Origin: Cherax quadricarinatus
Taxonomy: Eukaryota > Arthropoda > Malacostraca > Decapoda > Parastacidae
DNA: 64,000 nt
Direction of reading: 5' to 3'
Assembly: GCF_038502225.1 (NCBI RefSeq)
Contig: NW_027196980.1
Span: 1 to 64,000, forward strand
The translations under genes were made by a program, and so were the position numbers. The notes beneath the pieces are model-generated. The model had not been told where the DNA came from and did no database searches. It saw only the letters and a list, made by a program, of their open reading frames with translations. Below, piece by piece: positions 1 to 10,080 of this stretch. Numbering within the stretch: position 1 is the stretch's first letter; each line of letters starts with the position of its first letter.

Positions 1-1008
1 TGCAAAAATTATAGGGGGATAAGTCTGCTGAGTATACCTGGTAAAGTGTATGGTAGAGTTATTATTGAAAGAATTAAGAGTAAGACGGAGAATAGGATAG
101 CAGATGAACAAGGAGGCTTTAGGAAAGGTAGGGGGTGTGTGGACCAGGTGTTTACAGTGAAACATATAAGTGAACAGTATTTAGATAAGGCTAAAGAGGT
201 CTTTGTGGCATTTATGGATTTGGAAAAGGCGTAGACAGGGTGGATAGGGGGGCAATGTGGCAGATGTTACAAGTGTATGGTGTAGGAGGTAGGTTACTGA
301 AAGCAGTGAAGAGTTTTTACGAGGATAGTGAGGCTCAAGTTAGAGTATGTAGGAAAGAGGGAAATTATTTCCCAGTAAAAGTAGGCCTTAGACAAGTATG
401 TGTGATGTCACCGTGGTTGTTTAATATATTTATAGATGGGGTTGTAAGAGAAGTAAATGCGAGGGTCTTGGCAAGAGGCGTGGAGTTAAAAGATAAAGAA
501 TCGCACACAAAGTGGGAGTTGTCACAGCTGCTCTTTGCTGATGACACTGTGCTCTTGGGAGATTCTGAAGAGAAGTTGCAGAGATTGGTGGATGAATTTG
601 GTAGGGTGTGCAAAAGAAGAAAATTAAAGGTGAATACAGGAAAGAGTAAGGTTATGAGGATAACAAAAAGATTAGGTGATGAAAGATTGAATATCAGATT
701 GGAGGGAGAGAGTATGGAGGAGGTGAATGTATTCAGATATTTGGGAGTGGACGTGTCAGCGGATGGGTCTATGAAAGATGAGGTGAATCATAGAATTGAT
801 GAGGGGAAAAGAGTGAGTGGTGCACTTAGGAGTCTGTGGAGACAAAGAACTTTGTCCTTGGAGGCAAAGAGGGGAATGTATGAGAGTATAGTTTTACCAA
901 CGCTCTTATATGGGTGTGAAGCATGGGTGATGAATGTTGCAGCGAGGAGAAGGCTGGAGGCAGTGGAGATGTCATGTCTGAGGGCAATGTGTGGTGTGAT
1001 TATATGGA
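1..1008 (+). pseudogene. LINE-A copy 1, reverse transcriptase fragment (frameshifted)
   Basis: This is part of a non-LTR retrotransposon reverse transcriptase, entered from the left edge of the window. Positions 1-234 encode the fingers region, and a single-base deletion near 234 (in the codon run for EKAYDRVD) shifts the frame. The second piece, 240-1008, carries the RT core with LFADD near 534-545 and the thumb. The conserved RQG turn reads RQV, another sign of decay. At about 1000 the sequence stops abruptly inside the CGVNIMQ region and continues with the upstream part of a second copy. The protein is about 80-90% similar by eye to the copy at 1243-2763. The family resembles RTE-type LINEs in its C-terminal RWFGH and GRGRPRKGW motifs, but I cannot fix the clade. 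Not functional as read. Confidence 0.85.
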
Positions 1009-3110
1009 GAGTAAAAGAAAGGTAAAGAGAGTGGTGAGAGAGTGCAAAAGGAGAGCAGATGATAGAGTGGGAGAGGCACTGTCAAGAAATTTTAATGAAA
1101 ATAAGAAAAAATTTTGGAGTGAGTTAAACAAGTTAAGAAAGCCTAGGGAAAGTATGTAAAGGAAGAAACAGAGGCAGTAATTTCATGCACTGGTCAGGGA
1201 GGTATACCATCTTTTAGGAGTGAAGAAGAGCAGAATGTAAGTGTGGGGGAGGTACGTGAGGCATTACGTAAAATGAAAGGGGGTAAAGCAGCTGGAACTG
1301 ATGGGATCATGACAGAAATGTTAAAAGCAGGGGGGGATATAGTGTTGGAGTGGTTGGTACTTTTGTTTAATAAATGTATGAAAGAGGGGAAGGTACCTAG
1401 GGATTGGCGGAGAGCATGTATAGTCCCTTTATATAAAGGGAAAGGGGACAAAAGAGACTGTAAAAATTATAGAGGAATAAGTTTACTGAGTATACCAGGA
1501 AAAGTGTACGGTAGGGTTATAATTGAAAGAATTAGAGGTAAGACAGAATGTAGGATTGCGGATGAGCAAGGAGGTTTCAGAGTGGGTAGGGGATGTGTAG
1601 ATCAAGTGTTTACATTGAAGCATATATGTGAACAGTATTTAGATAAAGGTAGGGAAGTTTTTATTGCATTTATGGATTTAGAAAAGGCATATGATAGAGT
1701 GGATAGAGGAGCAATGTGGCAGATGTTGCAAGTATATGGAATAGGTGGTAAGTTATTAAATGCTGTAAAGAGTTTTTATGAGGATAGTGAGGCTCAGGTT
1801 AGGGTGTGTAGAAGAGAGGGAGACTACTTCCCGGTAAAAGTAGGTCTTAGACAGGGATGTGTAATGTCACCATGGTTGTTTAATATATTTATAGATGGGG
1901 TTGTAAAGGAAGTAAATGCTAGGGTGTTCGGGAGAGGGGTGGGATTAAATTTTGGGGAATCAAATTCAAAATGGGAATTGACACAGTTACTTTTTGCTGA
2001 TGATACTGTGCTTATGGGAGATTCTAAAGAAAAATTGCAAAGGTTAGTGGATGAGTTTGGGAATGTGTGTAAAGGTAGAAAGTTGAAAGTGAACATAGAA
2101 AAGAGTAAGGTGATGAGGGTGTCAAATGATTTAGATAAAGAAAAATTGGATATCAAATTGGGGAGGAGGAGTATGGAAGAAGTGAATGTTTTCAGATACT
2201 TGGGAGTTGACGTGTCGGCGGATGGATTTATGAAGGATGAGGTTAATCATAGAATTGATGAGGGAAAAAAGGTGAGTGGTGCGTTGAGGTATATGTGGAG
2301 TCAAAAAACGTTATCTATGGAGGCAAAGAAGGGAATGTATGAAAGTATAGTAGTACCAACACTCTTATATGGGTGTGAAGCTTGGGTGGTAAATGCAGCA
2401 GCGAGGAGACGGTTGGAGGCAGTGGAGATGTCCTGTTTAAGGGCAATGTGTGGTGTAAATATTATGCAGAAAATTCGGAGTGTGGAAATTAGGAAAAGGT
2501 GTGGAGTTAATAAAAGTATTAGTCAGAGGGCAGAAGAGGGGTTGTTGAGGTGGTTTGGTCATTTAGAGAGAATGGATCAAAGTAGAATGACATGGAAAGC
2601 ATATAAATCTATAGGGGAAGGAAGGCGGGGTAGGGGTCGTCCTCGAAAGGGTTGGAGAGAGGGGGTAAAGGAGGTTTTGTGGGCAAGGGGCTTGGACTTC
2701 CAGCAAGCGTGCGTGAGCGTGTTAGATAGGAGTGAATGGAGACGAATGGTACTTGGGACCTGACGATCTGTTGGAGTGTGAGCAGGGTAATATTTAGTGA
2801 AGGGATTCAGGGAAACCGGTTATTTTCATATAGTCGGACTTGAGTCCTGGAAATGGGAAGTACAATGCCTGCACTTTAAAGGAGGGGTTTGGGATATTGG
2901 CAGTTTGGAGGGATATGTTGTGTATCTTTATATGTGTATGCTTCTAAACTGTTGTATTCTGAGCACCTCTGCAAAAACAGTGATAATGTGCGAGTGTGGT
3001 GAAAGTGTTGAATGATGATGAAAGTATTTTCTTTTTGGGGATTTTCTTTCTTTTTTGGGTCACCCTGCCTCGGTGGGAGACGGCCGACTTGTTGAAAAAA
3101 AAAAAAAACT
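1009..3110 (+). mobile_element. LINE-A copy 2, 5'-truncated non-LTR retrotransposon
   Basis: This copy begins without an endonuclease. Its upstream part (about 1009-1159) encodes a basic segment that ends at a stop near 1157. A frame change there restores the main frame before 1243. The RT ORF ends at 2763. A 3' untranslated tail of about 340 bp follows and finishes with the family signature (CTGCCTCGGTGGGAGACGG near 3064-3082) and an A-run at 3097-3109. The same tail recurs on both strands throughout the window, so this is the abundant autonomous family here. Copy 1 is joined directly to its left side, either by insertion or by unequal exchange. Confidence 0.85.
1243..2763 (+). CDS. LINE-A reverse transcriptase (5'-truncated, 506 codons)
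   Basis: This open frame encodes the RT of a non-LTR retrotransposon, which would copy element RNA at a nicked chromosomal target. Visible motifs in order: GGKAAGTDGI near residue 13 (motif 0/1), NYRGISLLS near 75, the FMDLEKAYDRVD catalytic Asp block near 143, GLRQGCVMSPWLF at 201-213, LFADD at 250-254 (the YxDD-box equivalent) and the thumb after 280. The C-terminal part has a RWFGHLERM block near 428 and a basic GRGRPRKGW segment. The endonuclease is absent, so the copy is 5'-truncated and the listed start is only the first in-frame methionine. The frame is open into the region before 1243. Catalytic residues are intact, but autonomous activity is unlikely without the 5' part. Confidence 0.9.
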   Translation: MGEVREALRKMKGGKAAGTDGIMTEMLKAGGDIVLEWLVLLFNKCMKEGKVPRDWRRACIVPLYKGKGDKRDCKNYRGISLLSIPGKVYGRVIIERIRGKTECRIADEQGGFRVGRGCVDQVFTLKHICEQYLDKGREVFIAFMDLEKAYDRVDRGAMWQMLQVYGIGGKLLNAVKSFYEDSEAQVRVCRREGDYFPVKVGLRQGCVMSPWLFNIFIDGVVKEVNARVFGRGVGLNFGESNSKWELTQLLFADDTVLMGDSKEKLQRLVDEFGNVCKGRKLKVNIEKSKVMRVSNDLDKEKLDIKLGRRSMEEVNVFRYLGVDVSADGFMKDEVNHRIDEGKKVSGALRYMWSQKTLSMEAKKGMYESIVVPTLLYGCEAWVVNAAARRRLEAVEMSCLRAMCGVNIMQKIRSVEIRKRCGVNKSISQRAEEGLLRWFGHLERMDQSRMTWKAYKSIGEGRRGRGRPRKGWREGVKEVLWARGLDFQQACVSVLDRSEWRRMVLGT

Positions 3111-3290
3111 GCATTTTTTGAGCTTGACTACTGCATTAATGTATCCAAATAATTGTGAAACTCCCTTGCTTCTGCCTCAGAATTTTTTTATTGGCTTATT
3201 TTTGTGTTGTCAGCATTCTCTTTCTCTCTCTTTTTTTTTTTATTACAGCCATCTCTCACTGAGGTACAGTAGCCCAAAATAGGAAAGACA
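3111..3290. other. Short unassigned stretch with pyrimidine runs
   Basis: Between the LINE-A A-tail and the next repeat there is AT-rich sequence with a T-rich run at 3222-3242. I see no gene or site in it. Confidence 0.4.
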
Positions 3291-3291
3291 T

Positions 3292-3890
3292 CTTCCATTA
3301 TTCATTCAGCTGCTGTCTTGCCAAGAGTGCACAAATATAATTCAAATGACCCTTGTAATGCAACATCCCTGCTCCTCCTCTAGAGTGGAGACACTGCACT
3401 TTACACCTCCAGGACTCAAGTCTGGCTAACAGGTTTCCCTGAATCTCTTCATAAATTTTACCTTGCTCATATTCCAACAGCACACTAAGCCATAAAATCC
3501 ACTTGCCTTCACTCTGATCTTACACCCTTACACAAGCCTGGTAGATGCTCAGGCCCCTAGCAATCAACACCTACTTTACCCCCCCTCCCTCCAACCCTTC
3601 TCTCCACCCTCCAATTTATACATCCTCTTGATTATTCTGTGCTGTTCTATTCTCTCAGTATCTAAGCTACCTTAACAACTTCTCCTCAGCTCTCTGAATC
3701 ATTATTATTATTAAAATTAGAACCAAGTGCTAAACCCACTAGGGTTCTCTGAATCATACCTTGGGTAAAACTGTCTTGTGATTTATACTCTCTGAATTCT
3801 TAGCAAAATATTCACACTAACCGTCACCCTCAAATATGCCATTTTTACTGCCTCCAGTCTCCTCCTTGCCACAACTGTTTATTCCCTGAA
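3292..3890 (-). mobile_element. Degenerate LINE-A 3' region with a SINE3 fragment inside
   Basis: Read on the minus strand, this matches the LINE-A tail (the gactcaagtctgg and gcaggcactg-type blocks) and then the C-terminal RT coding region. It is heavily mutated, with no open frame. It is interrupted at 3703-3745 by a short SINE3 3' end. Confidence 0.65.
3703..3745 (-). mobile_element. Truncated SINE3 3' end with 12-bp target duplication
   Basis: A 43-bp piece begins with an ATT-repeat and continues with the tail shared by the SINE3 copies elsewhere (aagtgctaaaccc). It is flanked by a perfect direct repeat, TCTCTGAATCAT, at 3691-3702 and 3746-3757. That is the expected footprint of a target-primed insertion into the older LINE-A copy. 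Confidence 0.75.
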
Positions 3891-4363
3891 CTAGGTTATT
3901 AATATAAATTGCAATCAACAAGGGACCCAACAGTAGCTCCTGGAGGATGCAACTGGTGACTGGTCCCCATTCTCATTTTTCCACATTTATTCAAACACTC
4001 ATATTGCCTGCTGGTTACTCATACTTTGAGCTAGGTGGAAATATCTCTTCCAGTATTATGTGATACCACTTCATTTGTCATTCTTATTTGTTGATCTTTT
4101 ATTAAAAGTCTCACTGAGGTAAATACTCCTTACCATAAATACATCATAAAAGGTCATGTGTCACCACAAATGCCTTTCCTCCTTATCAAAGTGAGACAAA
4201 AATGGTAATGATGATTGTATAGGTAGAAAGGCAGACTTGAAAGATAGGAAGAAATATGATGAGCTGAACTATAAGTAGTAATTCAGCACAGATTGCGTAA
4301 ATTATTATTCTTTTTTTTTTGTAAAGGGAAAATTTTTGGAAAAAATTCAAGGAGGAATTATGT

Positions 4364-4441
<78 letters not shown>
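4364..4441 (+). repeat. (AAT)n microsatellite
   Basis: About 26 uninterrupted AAT triplets. Such tracts terminate several SINE copies in this window, so this may be the tail of a decayed insertion. Confidence 0.95.
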
Positions 4442-5102
4442 TTTTATTTTGGCATGATCCAGGAACACATTATGTACCTCTGTAATCTTTTTGACTACCA
4501 CCCATAGGATGGATATGGGATGCATAATAAAAATATTAAGCTAACTTAAACTAACTTTAGGCATGATACAGTGTTTGTACAGAGATGAGTGACAGTTGTG
4601 CTTTCAGAAAACCCATAGTTATGCACAGCATTTTGGGAAATCTTAAGCCTAACATACAGTGCTACATTTCAAAGGGGTGCTGATGGCATAGTAAGATCAG
4701 TAGACCTTCATTAGCATCAAAGGATCTCCCTTAAAGGGTACTCTGACAGAATGTGCTTACTCAGGGACGGATCTACATACTGTGAAACTAATGAAGCTTT
4801 AGCTTTGGGGTCCCTAATCCCAGAGGGCCCCTAGAAGTGACTTGTCCACATTTCTTAAAAATTTTGGGTCTACTGTATGAGAAAGATTTAAAAAAAAAAT
4901 ATTAATAGCATAGTGTAATGCAAAACAAAATAGTAGTTAAAATAAAAATTAAAAGGTTATTAAAATATCATGTAGGTTAGCTGTTGCTGGTCGCAAAGGT
5001 GACCCCTTAACAGTTTAATCTTCAGGGCCACAACAGTGTAGGTCCTCCACTGTGTGCAGTATGTTAGTTCATGCACATGTACGAATGAGAATGTCACTGT
5101 AT
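4442..5102. other. Unassigned intronic or intergenic sequence
   Basis: No coding signal is visible. A stretch at about 4764-4845 (from the cagggacggatctac block) recurs at 28129-28200, so at least part of this is an unnamed interspersed repeat. Confidence 0.5.
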
Positions 5103-5327
5103 TTAACCCGCAAAACGGTCCAAACGTATATATACATTTTTTCAACATTTGAAAGTATGTAAAAAAAAGTAGATCTTTTTTTTTTTACATTTGAAAATGT
5201 GTAAAAAAACTTTGATCTACTTTTTTTTTGTTATATTTGAAAATATGTAAAAAAAAAAAAAACGTAGATCTACTTTTGGAGCATTACGCATGTGAACGTA
5301 GATCTGCCTGTACCGTTTATGGATTAA
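5103..5327. mobile_element. TTAA-flanked MITE G
   Basis: Bounded by TTAA at 5103-5106 and 5324-5327, with degenerate inverted ends (cccgcaaaacggtcc against gtaccgtttatgg). Inside are A/T-rich stretches and repeated short gtagatc words. Two cores, GTAGATCTAC at 5264 and a one-base variant at 5298, lie exactly 34 bp apart. There is no coding capacity. It resembles non-autonomous piggyBac-type elements by its TTAA flanks and CCC-starting ends. Confidence 0.7.
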
Positions 5328-5633
5328 ACTTGATCTACCACATTTTCCAAACTATTTTTTGATGTACCTATCTGTTTTGCTACTACTATAGCCATGCAAA
5401 TAATTAGACTTTCCCAGAAATATATTATTTTTTACCATTGAATATATCATTGCTTAGTTAATCTTAAGTTAATTTTAAGCCTGCCCATAATGGTCTGCAT
5501 ACAAGGGGCTTTTGGCATATACACACAGTCACTATATTTCTTTGTACAACTATGTATCATGTCCAAATAAAAAAAAAGTAAAAAAGTGAGAAATTAACAT
5601 CATTAGTACAGCACAGTGTATAATGATTTACAC

Positions 5634-5745
5634 AAATAAGTGCACATAGAAGAATGGAACTTATGACAACATTTTGATCTGACTTGGACTAAAACAACAT
5701 CAAAAGCTTCAGTCTCCTGTGTATGGGTATTTGTGTATTATTTCA
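5634..5745. repeat. Partial copy of the foldback repeat
   Basis: This contains the acacaaataagtgcacatag arm word and the tttgatctgacttgg word of the complete foldback at 35149-35307. It is mutated and lacks the symmetrical structure. Confidence 0.55.
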
Positions 5746-5816
5746 GTCACAGTATTGGGTCTTTTTATTCTTTATTATGATTTACCTTATAATAAATACA
5801 TTTTCCTGTATGCCAG

Positions 5817-5961
5817 GTACAATTGCAGAAAGAGAACATCGCAAATGGGAAGCTGCAGTATCAATACCTAACAATCCTTATGCCCCTGAGCGCTTGGTTC
5901 AGCGACTCTCGCATACCCATATATCTGAGCACATCCCACCGCCTCGCCGTGCTATCAGCAT
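5817..5961 (+). CDS. Host gene internal exon a
   Basis: This internal coding exon encodes a charged segment starting AEREHRKWEAAVSIPNN and ending with a proline/arginine patch (PPPRRAIS). The acceptor is a pyrimidine-rich tract ending tgccag at 5816. A second possible acceptor (attgcag at 5828) would drop four residues without changing phase. The donor is AT|GTGAGT at 5961/5962, leaving two bases of a codon. The next exon at 8433 accepts exactly that phase and makes an isoleucine codon. No upstream exon of this gene is identifiable between 1 and 5800, so its 5' end lies outside the window or is hidden. The protein family is not recognised. The polar KWE/NNPYAPERL stretch looks like a conserved short linear module rather than an enzyme domain. 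Confidence 0.75.
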
Positions 5962-6004
5962 GTGAGTAATATACTATGTGCTCCTCATGCACCACATTGT
6001 AATG

Positions 6005-7195
6005 TATGTTTTTTTTTTTTTTTTCAACAAGTCGGCCGTCTCCCACCGAGGCAGGGTGACCCAAAAAAAAAGAAAGAAAATCCCCAAAAAGAAAATACTT
6101 TCATCATCATTCAACACTTTCACCACACTCACACATTATCACTGCTTTTGCAGAGGTGCTCAGAATACAACAGCTTAGAAGCATATACGTATAGAGATAC
6201 ACAACATATCCCTCCAAACTGCCAATATCCCAAACCCCTCCTTTAAAGTGCAGGCATTGTACTTCCCATTTCCAGGACTCAAGTCCGACTATATGAAAAT
6301 AACCGGTTTCCCTGAATCCCTTCACTAAATATTACCCTGCTCACACTCCAACAGATCGTCAGGTCCCAAGTATCATTCGTCTCCATTCACTCCTATCTAA
6401 CACGCTCATGCATGCTTGCTGGAAGTCCAAGCCCCTAACCCACAAAACCTCCTTTACCCCCTCTTTCCAACCCTTTCGAGGACGACCCCTACCCCTCTTT
6501 CCTTCCCCTATAGATTTATATGCTTTCCATGTCATTCTACTTTGATCCATTCTCTCTAAATGACCAAACCACCTCAACAACCCCTCTTCTGCCCTCTGAC
6601 TAATGCTTTTATTAACTCCACACCTTCTCCTAATTTCCACACTCCGAATTTTCTGCATAATATTTACACCACACATTGCCCTTAGACAGGACATCTCCAC
6701 TGCCTCCAACCGTCTCCTCGCTGCTGCATTTACCACCCAAGCTTCACATCCATATAAGAGTGTTGGTACTACTATACTTTCATACATTCCCTTCTTTGCC
6801 TCCATAGATAACGTTTTTTGACTCCACATATACCTCAACGCACCACTCACCTTTTTTCCCTCATCAATTCTATGATTAACCTCATCCTTCATAAATCCAT
6901 CCGCCGACACGTCAACTCCCAAGTATCTGAAAACATTCACTTCTTCCATACTCCTCCTCCCCAATTTGATATCCAATTTTTCTTTATCTAAATCATTTGA
7001 TACCCTCATCACCTTACTCTTTTCTATGTTGACTTTCAACTTTCTACCTTTACACACATTCTCAAACTCATCCACTAACTTTTGTAATTTTTCTTTAGAA
7101 TCTCCCATAAGCACAGTATCATCAGCAAAAAGTAACTGTGTCAATTCCCATTTTGAATTTGATTCCCCATAATTTAATCCCACCCCTGTATGCTC
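6005..7195 (-). mobile_element. LINE-A copy, 5'-truncated
   Basis: A minus-strand LINE-A copy. Its T-run (A-tail) is at 6008-6024, its 3' tail at 6025-6358 and its coding region at 6359 to about 7190. The tail reproduces that at 2764-3110 closely, including the terminal CTGCCTCGG-type motif. It lies in the intron only about 45 bp after the donor of exon a. The 5' end is truncated just upstream of the RT catalytic block, where it meets an ATT-rich SINE end. Confidence 0.9.
6359..7195 (-). CDS. LINE-A reverse transcriptase C-terminal fragment
   Basis: The frame is open from the truncation point to a stop at 6359, covering about 278 codons of LINE-A sequence. It begins at GVGLNYGESNSKWEL and includes the LLFADD active-site box, the thumb and the RWFGHLERM and GRGRPRKGW C-terminal blocks. 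It is almost identical to the equivalent part of the copy at 1243-2763, so the insertion is fairly recent. About 27 further codons upstream belong to neighbouring repeat sequence, not to the element. Too short to be active. Confidence 0.85.
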   Translation of the reverse strand, partial: EHTGVGLNYGESNSKWELTQLLFADDTVLMGDSKEKLQKLVDEFENVCKGRKLKVNIEKSKVMRVSNDLDKEKLDIKLGRRSMEEVNVFRYLGVDVSADGFMKDEVNHRIDEGKKVSGALRYMWSQKTLSMEAKKGMYESIVVPTLLYGCEAWVVNAAARRRLEAVEMSCLRAMCGVNIMQKIRSVEIRRRCGVNKSISQRAEEGLLRWFGHLERMDQSRMTWKAYKSIGEGKRGRGRPRKGWKEGVKEVLWVRGLDFQQACMSVLDRSEWRRMILGT

Positions 7196-7720
7196 TATAC
7201 TAATAATAATAATAGTAATGATATTAATAATAATAATATCTTCATTTCCACAAGTACATGTACAGTGGAACCTCAAATATCGAACTTTCTTCAGTCCAGA
7301 AGGCTGTTCAAGTGCCTTTACCGAATGAATTTATTTCCATCAGGAATAATATAAATTAGATTAGTCCATTTCAGACCCTCAAAAATACGCTCATAAAAGC
7401 ACTTACAAAAATACACTTACATTGTTGGTTGTGTTGGGAGCAGTTCGATTTTTGAGGTTCCACTGTACAAGGTATACAGGCCTAGCCTACATAGTGCTGT
7501 ATACAAAGCCCCGTGTTATGCAGAGCATTTTGGGCAAATTAGGTCAATTTTGTCCCTGGATGCAACCCACATTAGTCAACTAACACCCAGGTACCCATTT
7601 TATACTGGTGGGTGAATATAGACAACCGGTGTAAGGAAACACGCCCAATGTTGCAACCCTTCCTGGGAATCAAACCTGGACCCTCACTGTGTGAAGCAAG
7701 AGCTTTTGGCACGAGGCTGG
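7196..7720 (-). mobile_element. SINE1 copy (tRNA-headed), interrupted by a MITE
   Basis: Minus-strand SINE. The tRNA-like head is around 7650-7720 (B-box-like ggtttgattccc on the minus strand), followed by the body found in other copies (cgcccaatgtt, caggtaccc and tagctgacatcag-type words) and an ATT-repeat end near 7200. The element is split by a TA-flanked MITE at 7263-7465. Confidence 0.8.
7263..7465. mobile_element. Mariner-type MITE M1 inserted in SINE1
   Basis: Inverted terminal repeats start CAGTGGAACCTCAAATATCG and end with gatttttgaggttccactg, flanked by TA on both sides (7261-7262, 7466-7467). Without it the flanks rejoin as gtacatgtacaagg, the intact SINE1 sequence seen at 15314-15327. 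It has no coding capacity. Confidence 0.88.
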
Positions 7721-8432
7721 GGAACTGGGGTAAATTACCCCAAATGAGGTGAAAATGAAAATGTGAGGGGTAATGAAGGCTCAATAAACATATAAATAAA
7801 ACTGCACAAAAATTTATTATTTAATATGTGAGGCAAATTATGAAAGTTCTATTTTTTTGAACAAATAATTTTTAGGGTTTTTAATATTTAGTTTCTTCAG
7901 GTTTCTCCAAATCCTGAAATCAAAATGTTTTCAATGAAATTCTTTACATCCTTAATGAGATTTTCATTAAATTTGTCTGTTAATATTTTTTATTTCATGC
8001 AGTTTGTTTTTCATTTTATCTTTTGTTAATTTTGTGTTTTATTTTTAAAGTTGCTTTATCATGTATGATACATATTTTTTAGCTTGTGTGACTCTATTCT
8101 CCATACAGATGGATTCAATAAACAATTTTGAATTTGAATGCTCCTTGTGTTTTCTGGATTCTATCGACTCTCAAGTCTAGTGGGTACTTTCAATGTACAC
8201 ATACTATTTGTTTTGGGGTAATAATCAAAAAAAGGTCACTGACCTTTGATCTAGTATATACTGTACAATAATTGGGAATAACTTATATTGTAAATGTAGG
8301 ATACATACTAAATTATTTACAGCTCTTACAGTAACACTGCTGTTATAAGACTTTACTTCTTACAGTGTTTTTAATACCTCTAGTATAGTGCAGGTAATCT
8401 ATAATAACTAGTAATTTTCTCTACATGGGCAG
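7721..8432. other. AT-rich intron sequence
   Basis: No gene, RNA or clear repeat structure is recognised in this stretch. Confidence 0.5.
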
Positions 8433-8510
8433 AGAATTTCCTGAGGAGAGTGGCCAGGAGCTGGATCCCAGCTTGCGTGATGGAGTGCCACCCACACCTG
8501 ACCTCAATAG
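8433..8510 (+). CDS. Host gene internal exon b
   Basis: The acceptor is tttctctacatgggcag at 8432, and the first base completes the codon left open by exon a. The exon encodes an acidic Pro-rich segment (EFPEESGQELDPSLRDGV, then PPTPDLN). The best-looking donor is AATAG|GTATAG at 8510/8511, which leaves phase 2. A weaker donor, TATTAT|GTAACA at 8529/8530, leaves phase 0 and adds about six residues. Phase 0 is what both downstream candidates (30022 and 30759) require, so the end of this exon is unsettled. The frame remains open to 8688, but that part runs into a repeat related to the TTAA elements. No family recognised. Confidence 0.62.
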
Positions 8511-8599
8511 GTATAGTCGGGACTATTATGTAACATCAACTACTGGTAGAAGGACCTCCTCCCTTAATTTCAGACACCAAAAAAGTCACCACTACCACC

Positions 8600-9510
8600 A
8601 TCACCACCGTAAATTTTGGCCTAGATATGAGAGAATTTGTCTATGTGGTAAGTGCACACCATATAAAAACAAAACCTGTAGCACAAAGTGAATAATGAGA
8701 AATAACTGCGACTGTATTTTTGGTTTAAAATGACTTTGTGGTGTATTTTTGCATTGTTTTTATGGTTGTATTCACAGTTTGTTGGTCTCATTTGACTGAA
8801 TGGAAGATGTGTTACAGAAATAGGGATAATTTTGATTGATTTTTGTACTGAAAATAGCTTGAAATTGAGCTCAAAATGGCAGAAATGTTCAATTTTTGTC
8901 GATGTTTGAGAGTAAACAAATGATGTCATGAGTCCAATACATGTCAACTGGTGGGTCTAATATATGTTCATAAATGCGGTGATATTATTTATACAATTAT
9001 TACAATATTGCATAACAGTAAATCTTCTATTTTTTGGTGTGAATAAAAATTCATTATGTGAATAAAAAATCAAAATGGAATTCATCTGTAAAGCCTGGAA
9101 ATGTAACTAATAAACAGAGGAAATGTTATTTTAGTGCCAGGAATGCCTGCATTGTTTATTCTGGACCCTATTTTGAAATTGGAATATTTTGAACTTTGTG
9201 TGAAATTGGCCAAATTACCAATTTCTGATCACTTTATTGGTTAGTTGAAATAATTGATTGGGCAGTTTCTTGTGCTCAGTCAATAAAATAGAAGTAATAC
9301 TAGCAAAATAGCTAAGAATTTGGTTGACTGGAATAATGCAATTGGCCTAAAATAGGAGTCAAAGTGGGCAAAATCGCTGATGCGTAATATCGCTGAGACT
9401 GTAAACTTTGCGAGTGTAATTTTGTCAATTTCCCATTAAATTTCATACTTTTTGTTTTATTACCTTTAGAAAAAGATTCTCTCCATTTCATAAGAAAAAA
9501 CTGATTTACT
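8600..9510 (-). mobile_element. TTAA element E, partial
   Basis: This shares long stretches with the TTAA elements at 14058-15080 and 43786-44863 (for example the attgggcagtttcttgt and aagattctctcc words), in the same orientation as the 14058 element. Neither terminal inverted repeat is preserved. It starts close after host exon b. Confidence 0.7.
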
Positions 9511-10080
9511 GAATGACTTACTTGACTGACTGACCTATTGACTTGACTGATTTACAGAACACACTCCCACAACATTCTCCCGACATTCCTACAACACTTC
9601 CACGGTACTCCTATGAAGCATGCCATAACACATTCCCTCAACACACACTCACATCTCTCAATATTTAATGCAACAACTCTTAATATTATATTCAAATTTA
9701 AATTCAAAGTTTATTCTCTATAAGGATTACAATGCTGAGTTTACAGAATTTGGTTATTGTGTGGTTTACATGTAGTAAAATAATGATTACAGAGTGTACC
9801 ACTAGAACACCTAGCATGGCTAGGCATTTTGGGCAGACTTAGTTTAATTCTTAATTTTAAAATATTACAAATTATGAGGTAAGTTGGTGTTATGGCTAAG
9901 TGACTAAATACTAGTTTGTGAGTTTAGTAATGTGAATGCTTTTGTTTTGGCACAGTACATAGTTTCAGTATTGGAGTATCACACGATTCATTATTTTAAG
10001 ATTGAGATTAATATTTCTGTTTATGGTCAACTGGGTGAGTGAGTTGCGTGAGTGTGAAACACCAGGTGGTATTCGTGTAG

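Noticed and set aside
8511..8691. Continuation of host exon b through the His-rich stretch to the stop
   Set aside because: The sequence from about 8600 belongs to a TTAA-element relative, and a donor is present at 8510 or 8529. An alternative short isoform remains possible.
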